Below, piece after piece: positions 34,619-42,352 of a stretch of DNA of 64,000 nt (position 1 is its first letter; every line of letters begins with the position of its first letter). A program made the translations under genes and the position numbers. Under the pieces are notes generated by a model, which saw nothing but the letters and a program-made list of their open reading frames with translations, was not told the origin of the DNA and ran no database searches. Origin of the DNA: Nitrospirota bacterium (lineage in GTDB: Bacteria; Nitrospirota; Thermodesulfovibrionia; Thermodesulfovibrionales; JdFR-88); NCBI GenBank assembly GCA_021789555.1, contig JAJYJK010000004.1:1-64000 (forward strand), written 5' to 3'.

Positions 34619-34629
34619 TGCTTTTTTGA

Positions 34630-34680
34630 GTGAAACCCTCTCCCTCCCCTAATCCCCTCCCCTCCGGGAGGGGATTTCAC
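34630..34680. repeat. Family A related repeat bounded by gtgaaa/tttcac
   Basis: The gap between nfnA and the NuoG-like gene is filled by ccctctccc- and cccctccc-type units and a ctccgggag hairpin, with inverted 6-bp ends gtgaaa and tttcac. It shares this build with the copy at 13438-13484. It interrupts an otherwise tight operon. Confidence 0.6.
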
Positions 34681-34690
34681 AAAAGAACTT

Positions 34691-36757
34691 TTATACGCTG
34701 AGACTTTTTTCCGTCTCCCTGAGCCACAGGAGCCTGGAGCCGTTTATGACACTCGCATTGACCGATTCGGTAAAGTCCGCCTCGGAGAAAATGAAACCCT
34801 TTTTCTCAAAGGGCCTCATTCCGGGTTTCGGGCCGGGTTTCGGGGCGCCGCCCTTAACCAGCTTTTCGATATCCGCCTCGGAGGGCCATTTTATATCTTC
34901 GCCAAACTGCTTGGCTATCGACGCGATTATCTCAAAATTGCTCCTCGCCTCTGCCTGGGGGGTGATCGCCTTCGGGAGCCATTTCAGCCTGCCCATGTAA
35001 TCGACGATGCTTCCCTCCGCCTCCAGGAAAGCGGCCGCCGGGAAAACAACGTCCGCCTGGGAGGCAATTTCATTGAGATGTGTATGCGCCACAATGAGGA
35101 AATCCGTCTGCGGCCTCTGCCTTAACGGCACATCGCCAAGCACGAAGAGGGCTTTCAGGCCGGCCCCCTCCGGGGCCGCCATCTCAAGATAACCCTTGCC
35201 CCCTTTTTCAGCTCCCAGCCCCGCAAGCGCCACACCGCGCGCGTTGCTTTCAAGCGGCACGGCAATCACCGGCGCGGCCTTTACCGCAGCCATATTGGAT
35301 GCGGCGTCGAAAAGGGCGGCGCTCGAAAAGACGACGGGTTTTTTGGCGGCGGCGAATATCCCGGCCGCAGTTTTGGCCGCCTCCGAGACCTCCGCATCCG
35401 AGACAGCCTGGGCGATCTCCTTATCGACCGCAAGGCCGCCCTCGCCTAGCGCCTTAATGAAGGCCTTTATGCTTGAAATCTCATCGCCCGCGAGCGCGAC
35501 ATCGGCGGCCTCCGCGAGCCTGGTGGCCCTCTGGTCTATGACGATGAGCTTCGAGCCGCGCTGGGCGCTCTTCCTGACCGCCACATCCAGCGCGGGCAGG
35601 ACCCTTTTCCACTGGTCGGCCGCGAGGCCCGCTACCACGATCACATCGGCCCCGTCAAGACTAATAGTGGCGGAATCCCTCAGCGCCTGCCCATCCGCGT
35701 AAAGCTCCATCGTGGAGGCGATATTCCTGGTGCCCACGGCCTTTGCAAGCCCGCGCAGGGCGACGGCGTCCTCGATAGTTATGGAGGCAGAGGTCATGAA
35801 GCCGGCATCCTCCCCCGCCTTCCTGAGCGCCCCGGCCGCAATCGAGAGTGCGTCCTGCCAGGTGGTCTCCTCAAGCTTGCCGCCCACTTTTTTCATCGGC
35901 CTCGTGAGCCTCGTGTCGGCCTCTATCCAATCGTAACCAAACCTCCCTAGAACGCATATATAATTATGGACGGAGCCCGCGTCGCCCCCCGCGTTCACCT
36001 TTACCACCCTGCCTTCCCTGGTGCTCACTTTTATGTCGCAGGCGTTGCCGCAGAGCAGGCAAACGCTGCCCGTCTCCTCCAGCTCCCAATCCCTGCCCTT
36101 CCTCCACCTGTCGGCCTCGAGCAAGGCGTTTACGGGGCAGGCATCCACGCAGGCCCCGCAGAAGGTGCACCCCGATTCCTGGAGCGGCCTGTCGTTTGCC
36201 GTAATCACGCGGGAGCCCACCCCCCTGCCCATGAAATCAAGGACGTTGGTGCCGTTTTCCCTGCAGACCCGCACGCACCGGCCGCAGAGCACGCAGTAAT
36301 CCGGGTCTCTTTTTATGAACGGGTTTGCCTCGTCCGTGGGGTAGCCGAACTTCTTTCTCGTGAAGCTCGATTCCTTTATCTCGAACTGATAGGCATAGTT
36401 CTGGAGGTTGCAGACGCCGGCCTTGGTGCAGGTCATGCAGTCAAGCGGGTGCATCGAGACGATGAGATCGATGACGAACTTCCTTGCCTCGAGGATGGCC
36501 TCCGTCTTCGTGTTGACCTTCATCCCCTCTTTCACCTTGGTGTTGCAGGCGATGACCGGGGCCTTCACCCCCTCCACCTCGACAAGGCAGAGCCTGCAGG
36601 CGCCGATCCCCTTCATCCCCTTCATGTAACAGAGGTTCGGGATATGGACTCCGGCAAGCTGGGCGGCATCGATCAGGTTGATACCCTCCGGCACCTCCGT
36701 CTCCCTGCCGTCTATCTTCAGCTTTATCAGTCCTGCCCCTTTTATTTTTTCTCCCAT
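34691..36757 (-). CDS. NuoG-like / NAD-linked iron-sulfur and molybdopterin-fold subunit
   Basis: Start ATG 36757 has AGGAGG 7 bp upstream; the frame continues to 36892 but that part looks non-coding. The 688-residue protein has a [2Fe-2S] domain (C43, C54, C57, C71), a His-Cys [4Fe-4S] site (H103, C107, C110, C116), two [4Fe-4S] clusters (C155-C165, C197-C207), one more (CLLCGNAC, C233-C240) and a partial molybdopterin-oxidoreductase fold. It resembles NuoG or the alpha subunit of NAD-linked formate dehydrogenase, but no catalytic Cys/Sec motif of a formate dehydrogenase was seen. It likely relays electrons. Confidence 0.85.
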   Translation of the reverse strand: MGEKIKGAGLIKLKIDGRETEVPEGINLIDAAQLAGVHIPNLCYMKGMKGIGACRLCLVEVEGVKAPVIACNTKVKEGMKVNTKTEAILEARKFVIDLIVSMHPLDCMTCTKAGVCNLQNYAYQFEIKESSFTRKKFGYPTDEANPFIKRDPDYCVLCGRCVRVCRENGTNVLDFMGRGVGSRVITANDRPLQESGCTFCGACVDACPVNALLEADRWRKGRDWELEETGSVCLLCGNACDIKVSTREGRVVKVNAGGDAGSVHNYICVLGRFGYDWIEADTRLTRPMKKVGGKLEETTWQDALSIAAGALRKAGEDAGFMTSASITIEDAVALRGLAKAVGTRNIASTMELYADGQALRDSATISLDGADVIVVAGLAADQWKRVLPALDVAVRKSAQRGSKLIVIDQRATRLAEAADVALAGDEISSIKAFIKALGEGGLAVDKEIAQAVSDAEVSEAAKTAAGIFAAAKKPVVFSSAALFDAASNMAAVKAAPVIAVPLESNARGVALAGLGAEKGGKGYLEMAAPEGAGLKALFVLGDVPLRQRPQTDFLIVAHTHLNEIASQADVVFPAAAFLEAEGSIVDYMGRLKWLPKAITPQAEARSNFEIIASIAKQFGEDIKWPSEADIEKLVKGGAPKPGPKPGMRPFEKKGFIFSEADFTESVNASVINGSRLLWLRETEKSLSV

Positions 36758-36801
36758 TGCTACCTCCTGGATTCGGGCTTGATTTCCATCCGGATTTTGC
36801 T

Positions 36802-37389
36802 TCAGTCCCCGACCTTCGCGGGTTCGGCGGCGACGACGACCTCGATTGCGCCCTCGGGACAGACCGGCAGGCAATCGCCGCATTTCACGCACCTCTTCTG
36901 TCTTATCTCGAAAGGCAGATAACCGCTCAGAAACGGTTTCCTTTGCTCACCCAATATCGCGCCGTGCCTGCAGGCGGCCAGGCAAAGGCCGCACATCGTG
37001 CACTCGGCCGGGACGACCCTGTATTCTAGCAGCGCCGCGCACTCGCCCTCGGGGCACCTGCCCTCGATATGGGAGCGGAACGCCTCCGTTTCCAGCCACT
37101 CCAGAAGGAAGCGCGCCGTGTCCTTGCCCTTCTTGCACATCGAGGCCTCAAGCATGTTGCCGGCTATCCGCTTCAGGGCGATGAGGTCCGCTTCAGCGCC
37201 GCGTCCCCCGGCGATATTCTCCAGTCTCCTTTTGGCCTCGAAGCTCCCAAGCGAGCAGGGAAAACACCTGCCGCACATGGGGCCCTCAAGAAAGCCCGCT
37301 ACATAATAGAGCGCCTGCTGGACGCGGCACCCCCTGGCCTTCGCGGCGGCCCTTATGTCCTCGACCTTCGGTTCCTTCTTCTCGTCCAT
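36802..37389 (-). CDS. Iron-sulfur protein: NuoF C-terminal-like domain plus 2[4Fe-4S] ferredoxin
   Basis: A 195-residue protein. The first half has MCGRCFPCSLGSFEAKRRLE and a later ASMCKKGK, which match the cluster N3-binding C-terminal domain of NuoF. The second half is a ferredoxin with CTMCGLCLAAC and CVKCGDCLPVCPEGAI. It lies between the NuoF-like and NuoG-like genes with short gaps (11 and 44 bp). I know no named family with this exact pair; it probably adds clusters to the NuoEFG-like complex. Confidence 0.8.
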   Translation of the reverse strand: MDEKKEPKVEDIRAAAKARGCRVQQALYYVAGFLEGPMCGRCFPCSLGSFEAKRRLENIAGGRGAEADLIALKRIAGNMLEASMCKKGKDTARFLLEWLETEAFRSHIEGRCPEGECAALLEYRVVPAECTMCGLCLAACRHGAILGEQRKPFLSGYLPFEIRQKRCVKCGDCLPVCPEGAIEVVVAAEPAKVGD

Positions 37390-37400
37390 CGGAGTCGCCT

Positions 37401-39779
37401 CTAGTAAATGTCCTCGGCCATGAAAATGACTTCGGGCAGCAGGTATGAGATGAGGTCCCTGTAGGAGACCATGCCTATTATCTTCTCGCCCTCCATGACC
37501 GGCAGGTGTCTTATCTTCCTCTCGGACATGAGGGTCACCGCGACGCTTATGTCCGTGGCGGAATCGAGCGTTACCGGATTGGGGGTCATCACTTCCTTCA
37601 TCGCCTTTTGCTTGAACTGGACGTTCTTGGCGAAGCAGTGCATGATGTCCCTCTCCGTGAATATGCCGACCAGTTTCTCCTCACCGTTAAAGACGAGCAT
37701 CGAACCTACGTTCTGGCCGTCCATCATCTTGATGACGTCGGCAACGATGCGGTCCTCCGCGCAGGAGACCATCTTCATGGGCTTGGCCTTTATAAGGTCC
37801 TTCAGGGTCATGCTGGCCCTCCTTTCAAGAATCTCGATTTTATCCGGGGGAATCCTGAACTGCTCCTCAAGCTTCGCTATGCTGTGCTTCCTTATCTTCA
37901 CCGCGCCCACGGGGCAGGCGTCATAGCAGGCCTTGCACTGCTGACAGTAGGCCCGGTCTATGAAATACTTGTCCCTGCCCTCCTTGACGGCGTCATAGGC
38001 GCAGGCCTTCTTGCACAGGCCGCACCGGATGCACTCGGCGGGGCTGATGACGAAGACCCCCATGCCCTTGCAGACCTTCGCCTTGCAGTATTTGTTGTAT
38101 ATGTGCTCCTCGTATTCCTGCCTGAAATACTTTATCGTGCTCAGGACGGGATTGGGCGCGCTCTGGCCCAGGCCGCACAGGGAACCCTTCTTCACCATCC
38201 TGCCTATGTCTATCAGCCGCTCTATATCTCCCGGCTCTCCCCTGCCGGTGGTTATCCTGTTTAGGACCTCGAGCATCTGATAGGTGCCTATCCTGCAAGG
38301 CGGGCATTTGCCGCAGGACTCCGACTGCGTGAAGGAGAGGAAATACCTGGCCATATCGACCATGCAGGTGTCCTCGTCCACGACGACCATGCCTCCGGAG
38401 CCCATCATCGAGCCCACCTTGGCCAGCGAATCGAAGTCCACCGGCATATCCAGGTGCTCCTCCGGGATGCAGCCCCCCGAGGGCCCTCCCGTCTGGACGG
38501 CCTTGAATTTCCTGTCGCCGATTATGCCGCCCCCGATATCGAATATTATCTCCCGCAGCGTCATGCCCATCGGGATCTCCACGAGGCCGGTGTTTTTTAC
38601 CTTCCCGGTCAGGGCGAAGACTTTCGTGCCGGGGGAGTTTTCCGTGCCGATGGAGTGGAACCACTCGGCGCCTTTCTCGATAATCGGCGGCACACAGGCA
38701 TAGGTCTCTATGTTGTTTAAGTTGCTCGGATGGCCCCACGCGCCGCCGCCCGGCTCCGACAGCCTTGGCGGCCTCGGCCTCGGAAATCCCCGCTCCCCCT
38801 CGACCGAGGCGACAAGGGCGGTCGACTCTCCGCAGACAAACGCCCCCGCCCCTTCCCTTATGTCCACCGTGAAACCGAGGCCCGTGCCCAGGATATTTTT
38901 GCCAAGAAGCCCGAGCCCCTCTGCCTGCTTTATCGCAATGCCCAGGTTCTTCACCGCAAGCGGGTATTCGTGCCTTACGTATATGACTCCGTAGCTCGCC
39001 CCTATGGCGTAAGCGCAGAGGGCCATCCCCTCGAGGAGGCTGTGCGGGTCTCCCTCCATGATGGAGCGGTCCATGAACGCGCCGGGGTCGCCCTCGTCGC
39101 CGTTAGCCATGACGAGTTTCAGCTTGCCGGGGGCCTTTTTCGTATGCTGCCATTTCCTGCCCGCCGGGAACCCCGCGCCGCCCCGGCCGCGGAGGTTCGC
39201 CTTGTCCACTTCGTGCAGCACCTGGTCCGGCGTCATCGTGGAGAGAGCCTTTAAAAATGCGCCGTAGCCGCCCACGGCGATGTAATGGTCTATGTTGCCG
39301 GGGTCTATCCGGCCGTTATTGCGGAGCGCGATCCTTATCTGGGTCTTGTAGAAAGGGATGTTCGTCATCTCCGGCACCGGCTCGGAGAGGAAGTCCTGCC
39401 GGTAGAGGTTCGTCCTGTAGGGCGCGCCGCTTACGAACGTATAGCTCAGAAGCCAGTGGGCCTGCTCCGGCTTCACCCTCTGATAGAATGTGGCCTCCGG
39501 CAGCCCCGAGGGGACCAGTCCCGGCGTCTCCACGCTCATGACCGGGCCCTTCTGGCAGAGCCCCTGGCAGCCCGTCTTTACGACTTCAAGGGCGATGCCC
39601 TTTTTCCCGGCCTCGGCCTCGAGATTGGCGAGCACTTTGTAGGCGCCGCCGGCCGTGCAGGCCGTCCCGCAGCAGGCGCGCACGCGGGCGGCACCCTCCG
39701 GGAAAGTCCCGGCGGCCACCCGCTTTGCGTACTCGGCGAATTCCGCTATGCTGCCAAGCTTACGGTCTTGATTTTCCAT
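37401..39779 (-). CDS. NuoF-like NADH-binding subunit with N-terminal [2Fe-2S] and C-terminal CBS pair
   Basis: Start ATG 39779 with GGAG 8 bp upstream; TTG 39791 is possible. About 792 residues. Domains in order: thioredoxin-like [2Fe-2S] (C36/C37, C41, C71, C75), FMN/NADH domain (RGRGGAGFPAGRKW near 195-208, GAGAFVCGESTAL), SLBB, N3-cluster domain (SESCGKCPPCRIG), two [4Fe-4S] ferredoxin motifs (CIRCGLCKKAC, CQQCKACYDACP), and two CBS domains from about residue 656 (IFTERDIM, MVSYRDLI). CBS domains bind adenine nucleotides in other proteins. Similar to HndC/HydB of bifurcating hydrogenases, apart from the CBS part. Confidence 0.9.
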   Translation of the reverse strand: MENQDRKLGSIAEFAEYAKRVAAGTFPEGAARVRACCGTACTAGGAYKVLANLEAEAGKKGIALEVVKTGCQGLCQKGPVMSVETPGLVPSGLPEATFYQRVKPEQAHWLLSYTFVSGAPYRTNLYRQDFLSEPVPEMTNIPFYKTQIRIALRNNGRIDPGNIDHYIAVGGYGAFLKALSTMTPDQVLHEVDKANLRGRGGAGFPAGRKWQHTKKAPGKLKLVMANGDEGDPGAFMDRSIMEGDPHSLLEGMALCAYAIGASYGVIYVRHEYPLAVKNLGIAIKQAEGLGLLGKNILGTGLGFTVDIREGAGAFVCGESTALVASVEGERGFPRPRPPRLSEPGGGAWGHPSNLNNIETYACVPPIIEKGAEWFHSIGTENSPGTKVFALTGKVKNTGLVEIPMGMTLREIIFDIGGGIIGDRKFKAVQTGGPSGGCIPEEHLDMPVDFDSLAKVGSMMGSGGMVVVDEDTCMVDMARYFLSFTQSESCGKCPPCRIGTYQMLEVLNRITTGRGEPGDIERLIDIGRMVKKGSLCGLGQSAPNPVLSTIKYFRQEYEEHIYNKYCKAKVCKGMGVFVISPAECIRCGLCKKACAYDAVKEGRDKYFIDRAYCQQCKACYDACPVGAVKIRKHSIAKLEEQFRIPPDKIEILERRASMTLKDLIKAKPMKMVSCAEDRIVADVIKMMDGQNVGSMLVFNGEEKLVGIFTERDIMHCFAKNVQFKQKAMKEVMTPNPVTLDSATDISVAVTLMSERKIRHLPVMEGEKIIGMVSYRDLISYLLPEVIFMAEDIY

Positions 39780-40263
39780 TGCCCGCTCCAAGGTTCCCGA
39801 TAACGCCCGTGAGCTTGCCAGGGTTCATCTCGCCCACGACCTCATCGTTTAAAGTGACAACGGGGGCAAGCCCGCAGCAGCCCACGCATCCCACCGTCTC
39901 CAGCGTAAGCGACATGTCCTTAGTCGTCTCACCCTCGGCTATCTCGAATTTCTCCTTGACGGCATCGAGTATCTTTGCCGCTCCCCTTACGTGGCAGGCC
40001 GTCCCGGTGCAGACGCACAAGACATTCCTGCCGCGCGGTTTGAAGTAAAAATGCTTGTAGAAGGAGGCCGTGCTGTAGACCTCCGCAAGGGAGATGCCGA
40101 GTTTCCTTGAAAGCGCCTTCAGCGCCTCCTCGGGGAGGTAGTTGTGCTCCTTTTGTATCTGCTGGAGGGCATGGATGAGCAGGCCGCGTTTTTTCTGCCG
40201 CTCATTCAATACCTCGCCGACTCTTCCGATTTCGCGGTCTATGTCCAGATCGTCAATATTCAT
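39760..40263 (-). CDS. NuoE-like [2Fe-2S] subunit
   Basis: A 167-residue thioredoxin-like ferredoxin with an N-terminal helical domain (ALQQIQKEHNYLPEEALKAL) and the four cluster Cys residues in CVCTGTACHVRG and VGCVGCCGLAP. It donates to or accepts from the NuoF-like protein, whose gene overlaps its 3' end. It starts 14 bp after cooS, tying the NADH module to CO dehydrogenase. Confidence 0.92.
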   Translation of the reverse strand: MNIDDLDIDREIGRVGEVLNERQKKRGLLIHALQQIQKEHNYLPEEALKALSRKLGISLAEVYSTASFYKHFYFKPRGRNVLCVCTGTACHVRGAAKILDAVKEKFEIAEGETTKDMSLTLETVGCVGCCGLAPVVTLNDEVVGEMNPGKLTGVIGNLGAGNGKSRP

Positions 40264-40277
40264 GTGAAACCCCCTGC

Positions 40278-42275
40278 CTAACCAAGGCCGAGATGCGGTT
40301 TCGCGGCCTTCTCAAGTTCCCTTCTTGCGGCCATGTCCATGAGCACGCGTTCCGTGCCGAACCTTCCGGGCTCGTACTTCTTCAGTTTCAGATACGTCCT
40401 GGCCTTGTCTATGTAGTCAAGGGCCAGGTTGAGGATGTTCTCCGGGTCCGGCTCGAAATGGAGGCCCCCCATGAACCTCTCGTACCAGCCCCTGGTCATG
40501 AGGTCCGTGACCTCCTTGCTCGCCCCAACCGGCGAGGAGCCGCCGCCGAAGATGACGGGGACCCCCGAGGCGGCGAAGTAGCAGCCTATGGCTATCGCCT
40601 TCTCGCTCATCCACTCGGGGGCGATGCCGACGGCCGGCATCCCGCCTATCTCGTCCGAAAGGCCGCCCTCGGCGGCCATCGCGGAGGCTATGGTGAGTAT
40701 CCTCGAATTGTCCACGCACGCGCCAAGGTGCAGGATTGGCGGTATGCCGATTGCCTCGCAGACCTCCCTCAGGCCGGGCCCCGCCTCATCGAGCGCGGTC
40801 TCCGGTGTGAGGAAACCGGCCGTGCCGAACGCGTTGGCGCCGCATCCGGTCGTCAGTATGAGGACGTCCTGCTTTATGAATTCCATCGCCAGGTACCGGA
40901 AAAGGCCGGTCGAAGGCACCCTGGGGTTGTCGCAGCCCACGAGGGCCACCACGCCCCGGACCCTCCCGGCCATGATGGCGTCGTTTAAGGGCCGGAAAGA
41001 GGCGCGCCACCTGCCGCCCTGCATGTACTCTATGTACTCATGCGAGAACCCGGCTATCAGGGGCGCCTTGTCGGTCTCCACGTATTTGCCCTTCCCAGTC
41101 CGCATGGGGTAGTTGTCGATGGCGACGCGGACGATCTTCCTTGCCGCCTCCTTCGCGTGGTGCTCGTCGAAGGCGACGTGCATGGCCCCCTGCGTCATGG
41201 CCTTCTCAGAGGTGCTTATCACCTTCGTGTGGAATTTTTTCGAAAGCTCCACTATGGCCGGCATGATGCACTGGACATCGACGGATATCGCGTCAATGAG
41301 CCCGGTCATCACGCCAAGCTCCTGGTTCGTAAACCCCCCTGATGTAGGGATGCCGTGGCGCATCAGGACCTCATTGGCCGTGCAGCACATCCCGCCCAGG
41401 TTTATACCCTTTGCCCCCTTAGACTTGGCATATTCTATCAGCTCGGGCTCGGAGACCACATCCAGGATGGCCTCGGCCAGCGTGGGCTCGTGCCCGTGCA
41501 CGACCAGATTGACCTCGTCCTCCTTGAAGATGCCGAAACTGGCCGCCGCCTGCACCGGCCTGGGCGTGCCGAAGAGCGCGTCGGTGATGTCGGTGGACAT
41601 CATCGAGCCCGCCCACCCGTCGGCGAGGGATGTCTTCAGCGCATGCAACAGGAGGTGGTCCGGGTCGTGGTCGACGCCCATATTGGTCCTGTGCATCGCC
41701 TCCACCACCTCGCGGTCTATGGAGCGCGGCAGCAGGCCCCACTTCTTCCATCTCTCCTGCGTCTTTTTAGGGGCGCGCTTCGCGTAGTTCACGACCCCCT
41801 CGCGCCTGCTGAAATCCTCCAGGAGTTTCAGGGCCACTTCCCTGGCCAGGGCCTTTACTTCCTTGCCCTCGGGGGCGGGTATCTCCAGGATCTCCGCCAT
41901 CCGCATGAGTTTCGCCGGGTCTTTTATCTCGAAGTCGCTTGTCTTGCCCTCGCCCACGGCCAGCAGCGTGATGGCCATGCTCCTTGCGTGGTCGGAATGG
42001 GCCGCGGTGCCGGCCGCCACCATCCTAAGGAGGTTCCTGGCGGCGACAGTGGATACCGTGGCGCCGCAGACGCCCGTTACCTCTTCCTCGGCATTGGGCC
42101 CCACGAGCCTGCACGGGCCCATGTGGCAGACCTTGCAGCAGGCCCCGGTCTCGCCTATCGGGCAGGGTTTCATTCGCTCCGCCCTCTCAAAACAGGTGGT
42201 CAAACCTTCGGACTCACCCCAGTCGATTATCTTCTGAGCGGCCTCCGTTGCGCTTTTTATCTTATGCTGCTTCAT
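40278..42275 (-). CDS. cooS: Anaerobic carbon monoxide dehydrogenase catalytic subunit
   Basis: Ni-Fe enzyme that reduces CO2 to CO or the reverse. The 665-residue protein has the D- and B-cluster Cys region (CCKVCHMGPCRLVG, GVCGA) at the N-terminus and C-cluster ligands in VHGHEPTLAE, GGMCCTANE, GCDNPR, TTGCGANAFGTAGF and AIGCYFAASGVP. All key positions appear intact. It lies 77 bp downstream of acsB, so it should be the CODH half of CODH/ACS. The CooC/AcsF nickel-insertion ATPase is not in the window. Confidence 0.97.
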   Translation of the reverse strand: MKQHKIKSATEAAQKIIDWGESEGLTTCFERAERMKPCPIGETGACCKVCHMGPCRLVGPNAEEEVTGVCGATVSTVAARNLLRMVAAGTAAHSDHARSMAITLLAVGEGKTSDFEIKDPAKLMRMAEILEIPAPEGKEVKALAREVALKLLEDFSRREGVVNYAKRAPKKTQERWKKWGLLPRSIDREVVEAMHRTNMGVDHDPDHLLLHALKTSLADGWAGSMMSTDITDALFGTPRPVQAAASFGIFKEDEVNLVVHGHEPTLAEAILDVVSEPELIEYAKSKGAKGINLGGMCCTANEVLMRHGIPTSGGFTNQELGVMTGLIDAISVDVQCIMPAIVELSKKFHTKVISTSEKAMTQGAMHVAFDEHHAKEAARKIVRVAIDNYPMRTGKGKYVETDKAPLIAGFSHEYIEYMQGGRWRASFRPLNDAIMAGRVRGVVALVGCDNPRVPSTGLFRYLAMEFIKQDVLILTTGCGANAFGTAGFLTPETALDEAGPGLREVCEAIGIPPILHLGACVDNSRILTIASAMAAEGGLSDEIGGMPAVGIAPEWMSEKAIAIGCYFAASGVPVIFGGGSSPVGASKEVTDLMTRGWYERFMGGLHFEPDPENILNLALDYIDKARTYLKLKKYEPGRFGTERVLMDMAARRELEKAAKPHLGLG

Positions 42276-42352
42276 CCGATCTCCTCCGGTCTTTCACTTT
42301 TCACTTTTTCACTTTGCGCTTTCCACTTGAATCGACGCAGTCTTCATATCGG

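Noticed and set aside
34691..36757. Formate dehydrogenase catalytic subunit
   Set aside because: The Fe-S arrangement fits, but no catalytic Cys/Sec motif was found and the molybdopterin part is short; NuoG-like relay is more likely.
36758..36892. 45-residue N-terminal extension of the NuoG-like protein
   Set aside because: Arg/Gly-rich antisense-type sequence over the end of the ferredoxin gene; AGGAGG supports ATG 36757.
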